A stretch of DNA of 64,000 nt, from contig NZ_JALKCV010000008.1 in the NCBI RefSeq assembly GCF_023634065.1, positions 124,001 to 188,000 on the forward strand, given 5' to 3'. Made by a program: the position numbers and the translations under genes. Under the pieces are notes generated by a model. That model saw nothing but the letters and a program-made list of their open reading frames with translations. It was not told the origin of the DNA and did not search any database. The first letter of the stretch is position 1. Every line of letters begins with the position of its first letter. Origin of the DNA: Microbulbifer litoralis. Its GTDB lineage: Bacteria > Pseudomonadota > Gammaproteobacteria > Pseudomonadales > Cellvibrionaceae. This document shows, piece after piece, positions 10,029 to 18,924 of this stretch.

Positions 10029-12129
10029 CAGGAATGGCCTCGATCAGCAGGTGCTTGTTGAAATCCACCTTCAATGTGGCGGTTGGCCCCGCTACTGTGC
10101 CGAGGGGACGATCGTTTTCGTAATCCACGACCCGGTATTGGCCCGCTGCCAGCCCCCTCAACTCCACCGAACCTTCCCAACCGTCGGCATAGAAGGCGTA
10201 GTACATCTTTCCATCCTTTGAAACGGCATGGGTCTCGGGCTTGTCAAAGCCGATATCGTACAGCTCGCCCATATAGACGCCTTTGGGCAGCATTTTTTCA
10301 TTGTAGATATCGATCCAATGTCGGAAGGAACGCTCCTTTTCCGGTGTCAGCTGGAAGCCCTTTTCGGGATGGCTATCCGAGGGCCAGGTGAACTTGGTAC
10401 CGACTACCGCACCGATTCCGACGGAGGAGGCAAAATCACTGGCGTCATCACTCAGTTCCACATGATCGCCATAGTAGGGAGAGGACTCACCCATCAACGC
10501 CTTGAGAGTTTTCCCCTTGTGGCGAATCTGCCAGGAACTCAAGGGGTCGGAACTGACGGACTGGTTCATATAGGGCATGTTGTGAAAAGCATAGGAGGTG
10601 CCGCAGGGACAGATTTCCACGATGGATTCCCGGTCGATCTCCCGGGCTGTCTCATAAATGCGCTTCCAGAATTCCTGAAGCTGTTCCACCGATTCTTCCG
10701 GATGTTTGTGATTGTGTTTCGGGTTGTAGCAGGGGGGCACACCATTCAGGTGTTGTCCGTCGATTTTAAGGCCCGCGTAGCCCCATTGCCCCATCATTTT
10801 CCGGACCAGCTCCTCACTGTACTCCTGTGTCTTCGCATACGCCGGGCACAGGTAGTAGCTGTCCCACCAGGTAATATCCACCGGGTTTCCATCCTTGTCC
10901 AGGAGCAACATATCCTCGTGATCCCTGATCAGGTCGGTGCCCGGATCAACCGCGAGCGGAGCCCACCAGAGCTTGGCTTTCAGTCCCGCTTCCTCTATTT
11001 TGTCAACGAGCTGCCGCATGCTCTCGTCGCCGTGGGGAAACTTGTCCCTGTCCAGGTACCAATCGCCTTCGGATGTCTGCCAGCCATCGTCCAGCACCGC
11101 CCACTTCAGCCCCATTTCCTTCGCTTTCGGCAGCGTCTGCAGTACCTCTTCCACGGTGAAATCCCGTTCATAGCCCCAGGCGCACCATATCGGTTCATAG
11201 CTGTTGTCCGGATATTCGGGAGCCTCCAGGCCTTTAGCGGACATGATATGGCGATAGTTGGCCAGGGTTGCGAAATAATCACCCTGGTGAAGGTTCAGGA
11301 AGGTTTCAAAGGTGGTCAGGGTTTCCCCCGGGTTGAGTGTCTCGGGTCGGTCGTACTCGATGCCGATAGTGACTCCCGAATCTCCCCGCGCATAGCTCAC
11401 CGGTAGTGAAACAAGCTTGGGTGTCAGCTCGACGTGACCGACACCGATGCCGATATCCCGGGTCCAGACGTCCGAAACAGGCGTGCCGCTGCCGTAGTCG
11501 GAGGAGTTCATGCCCATATAGTTTTTCTGCTCGAAACCGGGAGTGACCGGTTGAACCCAGTCCCGGCGGTCGGCGTAGGAGGCGCCCTGAAAGGACCAGA
11601 AGTCCGGTGATGAGGGCGATGTGGAAGCGATTTGGTAATTGTGGTTGACCCACTTCAGTATCCGGACCGGGTTACCTGTATCGTTGCGGTAGCTAACCGA
11701 CAGGAAAGCGCTGGAAGGATAGCTGTCATACACCCGGACATCGACCTGTTTCACCATGCCTTCCGCAGATCTGCCGGTAATGATGTATTGAAGCCCTTTC
11801 CCAAGGTCGTCATTGATAGTCTGCGTTCGATAGCTTTCGGCCTGAAAATCGCCGACGGGCCCGTTTTCGAGCACGATGTATTCGCTCTTCCGGTGCTCCT
11901 CCTGCAACGGAATTGTCCGGCCGGAATAACTGGCGATTACCTGGCTGTGCAACTTCGTATCAAAGCTGAGTACCAGGTGGTCGTTCCCGACTTTCAATTC
12001 ATCGGTAAATGAATGGACCCCGCTCTCTGGCAGCGCCTGACATCCCGGGAGTACCGAAAACAATAGAATTGCGGTAAGCCGGGAAAAGAAAGATGGTTTT
12101 GGAACTTCGATCACCTTCATGTTCCTCAT
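10021..12129 (-). CDS. GH36-like alpha-galactosidase / alpha-N-acetylgalactosaminidase, lipoprotein
   Basis: Clan GH-D glycosidase of 702 residues, predicted to remove alpha-linked galactose or GalNAc with retention of configuration. The signal segment ends in a lipobox (LPGC, about residue 30). An N-terminal beta-sandwich precedes a barrel with WAVLDDGWQ, the nucleophile motif GLKIDGQ (Asp457) and the acid/base SSDP (Asp528). These match GH36; the sub-specificity cannot be read from sequence alone. ATG 12129 is used, but ATG 12120 is also possible. It lies 17 bp after the amidohydrolase and overlaps the thioredoxin gene, forming a three-gene minus-strand operon divergent from the catabolic operon. 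Confidence 0.85.
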   Translation of the reverse strand: MRNMKVIEVPKPSFFSRLTAILLFSVLPGCQALPESGVHSFTDELKVGNDHLVLSFDTKLHSQVIASYSGRTIPLQEEHRKSEYIVLENGPVGDFQAESYRTQTINDDLGKGLQYIITGRSAEGMVKQVDVRVYDSYPSSAFLSVSYRNDTGNPVRILKWVNHNYQIASTSPSSPDFWSFQGASYADRRDWVQPVTPGFEQKNYMGMNSSDYGSGTPVSDVWTRDIGIGVGHVELTPKLVSLPVSYARGDSGVTIGIEYDRPETLNPGETLTTFETFLNLHQGDYFATLANYRHIMSAKGLEAPEYPDNSYEPIWCAWGYERDFTVEEVLQTLPKAKEMGLKWAVLDDGWQTSEGDWYLDRDKFPHGDESMRQLVDKIEEAGLKAKLWWAPLAVDPGTDLIRDHEDMLLLDKDGNPVDITWWDSYYLCPAYAKTQEYSEELVRKMMGQWGYAGLKIDGQHLNGVPPCYNPKHNHKHPEESVEQLQEFWKRIYETAREIDRESIVEICPCGTSYAFHNMPYMNQSVSSDPLSSWQIRHKGKTLKALMGESSPYYGDHVELSDDASDFASSVGIGAVVGTKFTWPSDSHPEKGFQLTPEKERSFRHWIDIYNEKMLPKGVYMGELYDIGFDKPETHAVSKDGKMYYAFYADGWEGSVELRGLAAGQYRVVDYENDRPLGTVAGPTATLKVDFNKHLLIEAIPVD

Positions 12130-12146
12130 ACTATTTATTGGATGTG

Positions 12147-13250
12147 TTACTTTTTATAAAGAACCTTGCCAAAGATCCGTTCGGAGTTGACCTTGTAGAT
12201 TTTGTCAATAACGGCTTTCGGCAGTTTCAACCCCTTGAAGCTGCCTTCTACGAAGCCGGAAGTCATTGGCTGGTCCGTTGCCAGGTATCTCCAGTCCGAC
12301 TGCCATACTTCAAGCGCTTGCTGAAAAAACTCCCCGACGGATTGTCCGTCGCTGTAGGTCAGGTCGGTAGCGTAGAGAATCCGGTTCTGATACTTGATAA
12401 AAAAGTCCCTGACCCGGGCATAGTCATGCATGGACTGATACTGAATCTGTCCTATGCGGGCCGCCATATCCACAACCGCCTTGGGGTTGTCATCCAGGAA
12501 CCTGGCCAGTTCGTCGACGCTCCACTCCAGGCTGGCCATGTGGGCCCCGACAAATGTCAGCTCGGGGTGCCTGTCCAGCATGCGATCCCGGCTTTCCATC
12601 TGATCTTCGTAGCTGGGAAGCTCGGGGTGGAGATACATGTGGTATTGCGGGTGCTCCTTAAAGTACTGCTTGTCATTCAAAACGGTCATTTCACTGATTG
12701 GGAGCCAGCAGTTCCTGGGTTCTCCCTGGTGCCCGATCAGGGGCAGCCCACGCTCGTTCAGGTGGTTGAATATCGGTGTGAATGCCCCGTCGTCCACCAT
12801 CACCAGCTCACCTGACTGGTCCCTGAAGTCCATCCCGATATTTTTCCAGACCTTGATTGCGATGGCGCCTTCATCCACAGCATGTTCGATTTCGGCGATC
12901 TTTTTCTCCGCCCACTGTTGGTCTCCCCAGCCCTCCATGGTGAAAGTTCCGGCAAAGGCAAAATCCCGGGGGTGCCGCTGGTACAGCCGCGCGGCTATTT
13001 CCAGTTGCCGCTCCACCGGTGGGAAGTCAGGGTAATCCACGTTGATGCTGATGAGTTTGAAGTTGGCTTTCCGGGCCATATCCACCAAATCGGCGGACAG
13101 GGAGTTGGCGTGAACATGACTGTCGATTTTCTGGACCCGGTCAAAATCACCGGCAGTGTAAAAACGCTCCTCTGCCAGGCCTGTACCGGCCCAGGCGATA
13201 CCGGAGAGGAGCAGGCCCTGCAGGCATCGGATTATCAGTTGTTGCAGCAC
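12147..13250 (-). CDS. Exported amidohydrolase-2 family protein
   Basis: Metal-dependent hydrolase of the amidohydrolase_2 (TIM-barrel) type, about 367 residues. GTG 13250 is chosen because AAGGAG sits 6 nt upstream and the product then starts with a clean signal peptide (cut near GLA-EE). The HxH metal motif (SHVHA), a barrel Lys (IKVWKN), His in LIGHQGE and FVGAH, and the late Asp in YATDLTY are all present, so it is probably active. Family members hydrolyse lactones, decarboxylate acids or deacylate small molecules. A secreted member beside glycosidases is unusual; its substrate is unknown, and polymer or oligosaccharide deacylation is only a guess. Confidence 0.8.
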   Translation of the reverse strand: MLQQLIIRCLQGLLLSGIAWAGTGLAEERFYTAGDFDRVQKIDSHVHANSLSADLVDMARKANFKLISINVDYPDFPPVERQLEIAARLYQRHPRDFAFAGTFTMEGWGDQQWAEKKIAEIEHAVDEGAIAIKVWKNIGMDFRDQSGELVMVDDGAFTPIFNHLNERGLPLIGHQGEPRNCWLPISEMTVLNDKQYFKEHPQYHMYLHPELPSYEDQMESRDRMLDRHPELTFVGAHMASLEWSVDELARFLDDNPKAVVDMAARIGQIQYQSMHDYARVRDFFIKYQNRILYATDLTYSDGQSVGEFFQQALEVWQSDWRYLATDQPMTSGFVEGSFKGLKLPKAVIDKIYKVNSERIFGKVLYKK

Positions 13251-13636
13251 GGCGGCTCCTTTTATTTTGTCGATCAACGGCGTAAACCGAAATTTGAGTT
13301 GAAAGGAAATATAATGAAACTACAATTTCGTCTTTAAATCAAACTTTCTGATACAAAGTTTACCTGAAACTGAAACTTCTTGATGCATTCGTATTTCACT
13401 GGAGCGTAGAGCTCGCCTAACTTACTGATATAAAAGATATTATAGCCTCTCTCGATACTGGCTGGATCCAGCTGAACAAGTATTTTGACGCATTAATGAT
13501 CACCATGAGTTCAGTTCGAAACTAAATGAAATATTAAATGTTTACACTTTCTGCGTGCTGATGCATAATTTCGCCACTCAACTGAAGGCCATCACGTTGT
13601 GATTTTTTACCGAAACTTAATGAAATAGAGGTGTTC
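13251..13636. promoter_or_regulatory. Divergent control region of the island
   Basis: A 386-bp gene-free, A+T-rich stretch between the secreted-enzyme operon (minus) and the catabolic operon (plus). It contains a direct repeat CGAAACTnAATGAAATA at 13517-13533 and 13611-13627 (94 bp apart), on either side of a good plus-strand promoter. It also contains GAAACTGAAACTTCTT at 13366-13381, whose reverse complement matches motifs before other island genes. These are candidate operators for the DeoR-family regulator encoded at 18145. Confidence 0.65.
13541..13569 (+). promoter_or_regulatory. Promoter of the catabolic operon
   Basis: TTTACA (13541-13546), 17-bp spacer, CATAAT (13564-13569): each box one mismatch from the sigma-70 consensus, with ideal spacing. 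It lies between the two copies of the CGAAACTnAATGAAATA repeat, which would suit repression by looping or by roadblock. Confidence 0.65.
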
Positions 13637-14911
13637 ATGAGAGCGCTTGCGGAGATGTTGAGTGAGCACAAAAAGGGTCGCGCTGTCGGAATCTGCTCTG
13701 TCTGTTCGGCTCATCCATTGGCCATAAAGGCGACTTTATTGCATGCGCGGCAGACCGGGGGCCATGCATTGATCGAGGCGACCTCCAACCAGGTGAATCA
13801 GGATGGAGGCTACACCGGATTGCGGCCCTCCGATTTTTGCCTATTGGTTCATGAATTGGCCGGGCAGGTGGGCCTTCCGGAGGGCAGAGTGCTGCTGGGG
13901 GGCGACCACCTGGGGCCGAATTGCTGGCAGGATCTCTCACCGGAAGAGGCGATGGATAAGTCGGAGGTCCTGATCCGCCAGTATGTCGAAGCGGGTTTCC
14001 GCAAAATTCATCTCGACTGTTCCATGTCTTGTGCCGGCGACCCTGTGCCCCTTCCTGATGAAATAGTCGCCGCCAGGGCTGCTCGCTTGTGCGAGGTGGC
14101 CGAAAATGCCTGGCAATCGTCGGGAGGAGAGGCCCCGGTTTATATCGTGGGTACGGAAGTGCCGGTTCCCGGCGGGGCCACCGGGGACCTCGCCGAGCTG
14201 GAGGTAACCTCTCCCGAAGCGGCTACTGCCACTATCGAGGCTCATTACCAGTCATTTCTGGCCCGGGGACTGGAGCGGGCCTGGCCGAGGGTGATCGGCC
14301 TGGTTGTGCAGCCGGGAGTGGAATTCGATCACCACAAGGTGGTTGACTATCTTCCGGGCAAGGCGGCTGCGCTCAGCCGGGCCATTGAAAATTATCCTCA
14401 TATGTTATTTGAGGCACACTCCACGGATTACCAGACGGAACAGAACCTGAAACAATTGGTTCGGGATCACTTTGCCATCCTCAAGGTGGGACCCGGCGTC
14501 ACCTTTGCCATGCGTGAAGCCGTTTGGGCGCTGGACAGGGTAGAGCGGGAGTATTTCCCCGAAGGGCAGGTTTCCGACGTGAAGCGAGTGATCCTGGAGC
14601 AGATGCAGCGGGATCCAAAATACTGGAAAAGCTACTATACCGGTGAGGGCGGCAGCCTGATTCGGGATAAACAGTACAGCCTGAGCGACAGGATTCGTTA
14701 TTACTGGTCCCTCCGTCCGGTGACGGAAGCGATGGATAAAATGCGAAAAAACTTTGACAAGGAAAAGCCCCCGCTGACATTAATCAGCCAATATCTGCCG
14801 GACCAGTACAGGGCGATACGAAGCGGCGAAATCATGTTTGATGTGGATTCAATCATTATTCACAAAATACAGGAAGTTCTGTGTCAATACTCTGGCGCTT
14901 GTTCTCAGTAA
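13637..14911 (+). CDS. GatZ/KbaZ (AgaZ)-like protein of tagatose phosphate metabolism
   Basis: About 424 residues of the GatZ/KbaZ family (ICSVCSAHPLAI, EATSNQVNQDGGYTG, GGDHLGPN, KIHLDCSMSC). In enterobacteria these proteins partner the catalytic tagatose-1,6-bisphosphate aldolase GatY/KbaY; in proteobacterial GalNAc pathways an AgaZ-type protein has also been proposed to act as tagatose-6-phosphate kinase. No GatY/KbaY is in the window, so a stand-alone role is worth considering. ATG 13637 is preferred over GTG 13631 because AGAGG lies 6 nt upstream. First gene of a five-gene run that continues with agaS-like, kinase, permease and regulator. Confidence 0.88.
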   Translation: MRALAEMLSEHKKGRAVGICSVCSAHPLAIKATLLHARQTGGHALIEATSNQVNQDGGYTGLRPSDFCLLVHELAGQVGLPEGRVLLGGDHLGPNCWQDLSPEEAMDKSEVLIRQYVEAGFRKIHLDCSMSCAGDPVPLPDEIVAARAARLCEVAENAWQSSGGEAPVYIVGTEVPVPGGATGDLAELEVTSPEAATATIEAHYQSFLARGLERAWPRVIGLVVQPGVEFDHHKVVDYLPGKAAALSRAIENYPHMLFEAHSTDYQTEQNLKQLVRDHFAILKVGPGVTFAMREAVWALDRVEREYFPEGQVSDVKRVILEQMQRDPKYWKSYYTGEGGSLIRDKQYSLSDRIRYYWSLRPVTEAMDKMRKNFDKEKPPLTLISQYLPDQYRAIRSGEIMFDVDSIIIHKIQEVLCQYSGACSQ

Positions 14912-14921
14912 GGAATTATCA

Positions 14922-16121
14922 ATGAAACATCTCGGGTTTACCGAATCCAGTCTCGAAGCCCTGTCCGCCACCTGGACGGCCAGGGAAATCTGCCAGCAGC
15001 CCCAAGCCTGGCTGCGTACATTTGACGCGTACCGGGAATCCAAAAACAGGGCCAGGGATTTTTTGGAAAATGTACTTGAAAAACGCAACCTCCGAATTAT
15101 CTTGACCGGGGCGGGTACCTCGGCGTTTATCGGAGGCTGTATGGCTCCATTTCTTACCGAATCGCTGCAGCGAAGGGTGGAATCGATTCCCACCACGGAC
15201 ATCGTTTCAAATCCGCGGGGCTATCTTGAACCCGGGACTCCAACCCTGATGGTGTCCTTTGCCCGATCGGGGAACAGCCCGGAGAGCATGGCCGCTGTGA
15301 GCGTGGCGGACCAGATCCTGGAAAATTGTTATCATCTGGTCATAACCTGCAACCGGGAGGGGGGCTTGTTCAGGTACTGTGGCTCGAGCCCTAGGGCTTT
15401 GGCGCTCCTGACCCCGGAGGAAACGAACGATAGAAGCTTTGCCATGACCTCAAGCTTCACCTCGATGTTGCTGCTTACCGGCCTGGTATTCTGCCCTGAC
15501 CATTTTGAGCGAAATGGTCTGGATAACATGGGTCGCATCGCCGCCGATTTTATCCTGACGCAACAGGCTCCGCTGCAGACCCTGTCCCAACAGGGCTATG
15601 ACCGGGTGGTTTTTCTGGGGAGCGGCGGCCTTGGCGCCCTTGCCCGGGAATCGGCATTAAAGCTGCTTGAGCTTACAGACGGAGAGGTGGTTGCCCTGCA
15701 CGACTCGCCACTGGGATTCCGTCATGGACCAAAAACCGTTATCAATGACAAAACACTGGTTTTTGTTTTCATCTCCAATGACCCCTACACAAGAAAGTAT
15801 GATATGGATCTTCTGTCTGAACTGCGCAGGGATGGGGAGGCGGGAAAAGTGATTGCGTTGTCGGCAGAAGACAAGCGATTGACCGCCGATGATATTGCCG
15901 TGGAAGGCGCCTCGGGGTTGCCGGATTTCATGCTCTATTTTCCCTATATCATTTGCGCGCAGATATACGCCTTTTACCGGGCCCTGGTGTTGAAGAAGAA
16001 ACCGGATAACCCGTCGGCAACAGGCACGGTCAACCGGGTGGTTCAGGGCGTGACAATTTATCCTGTTTCTTTGAATGAGACTGCGACCGAAGAGAGCCTG
16101 GCCGATGTATTTGGGCGTTGA
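14922..16121 (+). CDS. agaS: AgaS-like SIS-domain sugar isomerase/deaminase
   Basis: About 399 residues with two SIS (sugar isomerase) domains: ILTGAGTSAFIG and SFARSGNSPES in the first, FLGSGGLGALARESALKLLELT and the GFRHGPK motif in the second. Matches AgaS, which converts galactosamine-6-phosphate to tagatose-6-phosphate with release of ammonia. ATG 14922 has TAAGGA upstream and lies 10 nt after the AgaZ-like stop. Its 3' end overlaps the kinase start by 17 nt, indicating tight coupling. This gene is the main reason for assigning galactosamine, rather than plain galactose, as an end product. Confidence 0.9.
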   Translation: MKHLGFTESSLEALSATWTAREICQQPQAWLRTFDAYRESKNRARDFLENVLEKRNLRIILTGAGTSAFIGGCMAPFLTESLQRRVESIPTTDIVSNPRGYLEPGTPTLMVSFARSGNSPESMAAVSVADQILENCYHLVITCNREGGLFRYCGSSPRALALLTPEETNDRSFAMTSSFTSMLLLTGLVFCPDHFERNGLDNMGRIAADFILTQQAPLQTLSQQGYDRVVFLGSGGLGALARESALKLLELTDGEVVALHDSPLGFRHGPKTVINDKTLVFVFISNDPYTRKYDMDLLSELRRDGEAGKVIALSAEDKRLTADDIAVEGASGLPDFMLYFPYIICAQIYAFYRALVLKKKPDNPSATGTVNRVVQGVTIYPVSLNETATEESLADVFGR

Positions 16122-17076
16122 TGGCGGTGGGACCAAAACCGCCTTTGTTCTTCTGGATCGCGAGGGGAAAATAGTCGCGCGCCATCTGGAGCCAACCTCC
16201 TACTACTTTGAGATCGGCCTGGATGGCTTGAGGGAGGTCCTTCAACGTGGCGTGGAGGAAGTGCTCACCAAGGGAGAGGTCGCCGCCGGGGCCTTGTCAT
16301 TCGCCTTTTTCGGAATTCCGGGATATGGAGAGGACAGCGCTTTGGTGGCGGAGATTGATGCCGTCCCCCGGAGTATCCTGGGCACTCGAAACTACCGCTG
16401 TGGCAATGACATGATCTGTGGCTGGGCATCCGGTTCCGGGGGTGGCGACGGTATTCATATTGTTGCCGGTACCGGTTCTATCGGATACGGGGAGAGGGGA
16501 GAAAGCAGCGGCAGGGTGGGCGGCTGGAGTGAGCTTTTTGGGGACGAAGGTTCGGCTTACTGGATTTCCCGGCTCGCACTGGAAGCCTTCACCAGGATGT
16601 CCGATGGCCGCTGCGCCAAAACGCTTCTCCACGGAATGCTTGCGGAGAGGTTGGATCTGGACTGTGACCTGGATATCTGTTCCCTGATCGTGAACAAATG
16701 GCAGGGGTCGAGGGGAAAAATTGCCAGCCTGTCATCGGTGGTAGCGGCTGCGGCGGAGGAGGCTGATCCGGTTGCCGTGCACATATTTGAAAGCGCTGCC
16801 CGGGAACTGGCGCTTATGGTGAAAGTCTTGAAGGACAGGCTCGGGTTTGAGAAAAACGAGCCCGTTGTCACAACCTATTCAGGGGGCGTCTTCAAGTCGG
16901 GAAAAATCATTCTCTCCCCCCTCGGCAAAGCGCTCGAGGAAATATCCCCTGACAGTGTGCTCAAAGAGCCGGACTACTCTCCGGATGTGGGAGCCGCACT
17001 ATATGCGGCCAAGCTGGACCATCATCGGTTTCCGGGCGGGAGTCTGGAGAAGTTGAAAGTAGCCCGGCGGCAATAG
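16105..17076 (+). CDS. BadF/BadG-family amino-sugar kinase
   Basis: About 323 residues of the ASKHA fold, GlcNAc-kinase-like BadF/BadG/BcrA group. The phosphate-1 loop is GVDGGGTKTAF at the N-terminus; the phosphate-2 loop is VAGTGSIGYG, followed by GGWSELFGDEGSAYW as in N-acetylhexosamine kinases; a late adenosine-type motif is YSGGVFKS. Predicted to phosphorylate imported galactosamine or GalNAc at C6, giving the substrate for the upstream AgaS-like enzyme. ATG 16105 is the natural start and lies inside the agaS 3' end. Specificity is inferred from neighbours. Confidence 0.85.
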   Translation: MYLGVDGGGTKTAFVLLDREGKIVARHLEPTSYYFEIGLDGLREVLQRGVEEVLTKGEVAAGALSFAFFGIPGYGEDSALVAEIDAVPRSILGTRNYRCGNDMICGWASGSGGGDGIHIVAGTGSIGYGERGESSGRVGGWSELFGDEGSAYWISRLALEAFTRMSDGRCAKTLLHGMLAERLDLDCDLDICSLIVNKWQGSRGKIASLSSVVAAAAEEADPVAVHIFESAARELALMVKVLKDRLGFEKNEPVVTTYSGGVFKSGKIILSPLGKALEEISPDSVLKEPDYSPDVGAALYAAKLDHHRFPGGSLEKLKVARRQ

Positions 17077-17101
17077 CGAATATAAGAACGAGGGTTGATA
17101 C

Positions 17102-18040
17102 ATGTCTGAGGCAAAGTTGCATGAGTATGTCGGTGTAGAAACGGGAAGATTCCGATCCTGGCTGTTTTATTCTCTGTTGACGATTGTGCTCTGGGGGATT
17201 TGGGGAGCCACCATTTCGGTTCCCGAAGGCAATGGATTTCCGGCGGAGCTGGGGTTCATCATGTGGTCCATTTCGATGCTGGTTCCCTCGCTTCTGTCCC
17301 TGAGGAGGGCCGGCTGGAAGCTCGATATCAGCCCCGGGGCAATACTTTATGGCGCCATTATCGGTTTCTCCGGCGGGGTCGGGCAGCTCATCCTGTATTC
17401 CGGTGCGATTGCAAACGGCCCCGCCTACCTGATTTTCCCCATTATCGCCTTGTCGCCGGTGATTACCATACTGCTGTCGTTGTTCTTCCTCGGGGAGCGT
17501 GTCGGGAAAATGGGAGGGGCGGGTATCCTGCTTGCAATGATAGCCATTCCCTTTCTGAATTCTTCGGAAAATACCGGTGTCAGTGACGGATCCATATGGC
17601 TTCTGTACGCCATCCTGGTATTCCTGGCCTGGGGTGTCCAGGGGTACTACCTGAAGCTTGCCAATACCCGGGTGAGTGCCGAAACCATTTTCTTCTATAT
17701 GGCGATTACCAGTATTTTCCTGTCACCCGTCGCCTGGCTGATGGCGGAGGAGCCGTTGCAGGCCAACTGGGGAGCCGATGGGGCGCTCCTGGCGTTTGGC
17801 ATTGGCCTGCTCAATGCATTCGGGGCCCTGTTTCTGGTCTACGCGTTCAGGTATGGGAAAGCCATATTGGTCAGCCCCATGGTGAACTGCCTCCCCCCCA
17901 TTGTGACCAGCCTTCTATCGCTGATGATTCTACAGGTGGTACCGTCCACCCCGGTGGCGCTGGGCATGGTACTCGCCATTGTTTCCGCCCTCCTGCTGGC
18001 GCTCAGCGAGGAATCCGAGTCGTCAATGGAGCAGGCGTGA
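17102..18040 (+). CDS. EamA/DMT-family permease
   Basis: About 312 residues with ten hydrophobic segments in two EamA repeats (first half about 20-150, second about 165-300). Conserved features include the short helix after the first half (SPVITILLSLFFLGERVGKMG), a typical EamA motif. It sits 25 nt after the kinase in the same operon, and no PTS, MFS or ABC sugar transporter is present in the locus. The best inference is inner-membrane import of galactosamine, GalNAc or a short oligosaccharide, similar in idea to DMT-type sugar permeases. Export cannot be excluded. Confidence 0.82.
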   Translation: MSEAKLHEYVGVETGRFRSWLFYSLLTIVLWGIWGATISVPEGNGFPAELGFIMWSISMLVPSLLSLRRAGWKLDISPGAILYGAIIGFSGGVGQLILYSGAIANGPAYLIFPIIALSPVITILLSLFFLGERVGKMGGAGILLAMIAIPFLNSSENTGVSDGSIWLLYAILVFLAWGVQGYYLKLANTRVSAETIFFYMAITSIFLSPVAWLMAEEPLQANWGADGALLAFGIGLLNAFGALFLVYAFRYGKAILVSPMVNCLPPIVTSLLSLMILQVVPSTPVALGMVLAIVSALLLALSEESESSMEQA

Positions 18041-18054
18041 ACGGAATACTTGCT

Positions 18055-18114
18055 GTTTCACTTTCCCTTCGCTCTTGTTGTTTTGTTTCACTTTATGGGT
18101 CTCGGTGATACAAT
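18055..18114 (+). promoter_or_regulatory. Direct-repeat operator and promoter before the DeoR gene
   Basis: GTTTCACTTT occurs at 18055-18064 and again at 18085-18094, exactly 30 bp (about three helical turns) apart. A -10-like TACAAT lies at 18109-18114, so the second repeat covers the -35 region. This fits autorepression by the DeoR-type regulator encoded 31 nt downstream. Confidence 0.65.
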
Positions 18115-18144
18115 CCCTGTTTGCTCGAGCTGAAGAGACCAATA

Positions 18145-18924
18145 ATGAGAGATACAAGTTCCAGGAGAGAAAAGATTGTCAGTATGCTGCGAAGTAATGG
18201 CAGCGTGCAGGTGTATCCGCTGGCCGATATGTTTGGTGTGTCGGCGGTAACCATCCGCAAGGATCTTAAGTTTCTGGAACAGCGCGGTGTGGCATCGCGG
18301 GCCTATGGCGGTGCCATACTGAATGAACTGGTGCCCACCACCGAAAACGCGGTTGGTCTCAAACAGCAATTGAATCCCACCAAGAAGGATTCAATTGCGA
18401 AAGCGGCTGCGGCTTTCGTCAGCTCCGGGGAGTCCCTGATTCTGGATTCCGGCACCACGACCAATTTGATAGTCCCCTACCTGTGTGATTTTGATGAGTT
18501 GACGGTTGTGACAAACGATTTGCTGGCCGTGAACCAGTTGGCGGATTGTGCCTCCATTGAACTTATCGTGCTCGGGGGGACTCTGCGAAGGAAAAGCATG
18601 TTCTTCCACGGTCAGCAGGCGGAAAAGGCGTTGAAAGACCTGCATGTGGACAAACTGTTCCTCGGGGTCGATGGTTTCCATATGCAGAAAGGCGTGACCA
18701 CGCATTTCGAACCGGAGGCGACCCTGAACCGTATGATGTGCAAGGCATCCACCGAAGTCATCGTCGTTACGGATTCAACAAAGTTCGGCAAGATCTGTCT
18801 GTATAAAATTCTCGAACCCCTTGAAATATCAAAGCTGATTACAGACGATGGCATCCCCGACGAATATCGGGAAGGACTGATGGAAATGGGGATTGATGTT
18901 ATTGTCGTCGGTTCTGATTCCTGA
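18145..18924 (+). CDS. DeoR-family transcriptional regulator (AgaR-like)
   Basis: About 259 residues. The N-terminal DeoR helix-turn-helix (RREKIVSML, VYPLADMFGVSAVTIRKDL) is followed by the phosphosugar-sensing domain (DSGTTTNLI, VTNDL, LGG, GVDGFH, VTDSTKFG). DeoR proteins of this type bind sugar phosphates, and AgaR controls GalNAc/galactosamine genes in proteobacteria. ATG 18145 is taken as start; an upstream in-frame TTG at 18121 has no ribosome site. Last gene of the catabolic run but with its own promoter and repeats. It likely binds the GTTTCAYTTT-type motifs found throughout the island. Confidence 0.9.
   Translation: MRDTSSRREKIVSMLRSNGSVQVYPLADMFGVSAVTIRKDLKFLEQRGVASRAYGGAILNELVPTTENAVGLKQQLNPTKKDSIAKAAAAFVSSGESLILDSGTTTNLIVPYLCDFDELTVVTNDLLAVNQLADCASIELIVLGGTLRRKSMFFHGQQAEKALKDLHVDKLFLGVDGFHMQKGVTTHFEPEATLNRMMCKASTEVIVVTDSTKFGKICLYKILEPLEISKLITDDGIPDEYREGLMEMGIDVIVVGSDS

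Noticed and set aside
12147..13250. Amidohydrolase as the missing GalNAc-6-phosphate deacetylase (AgaA)
   Set aside because: It has a signal peptide and belongs to amidohydrolase_2, while AgaA/NagA act in the cytoplasm and belong to a different subgroup.
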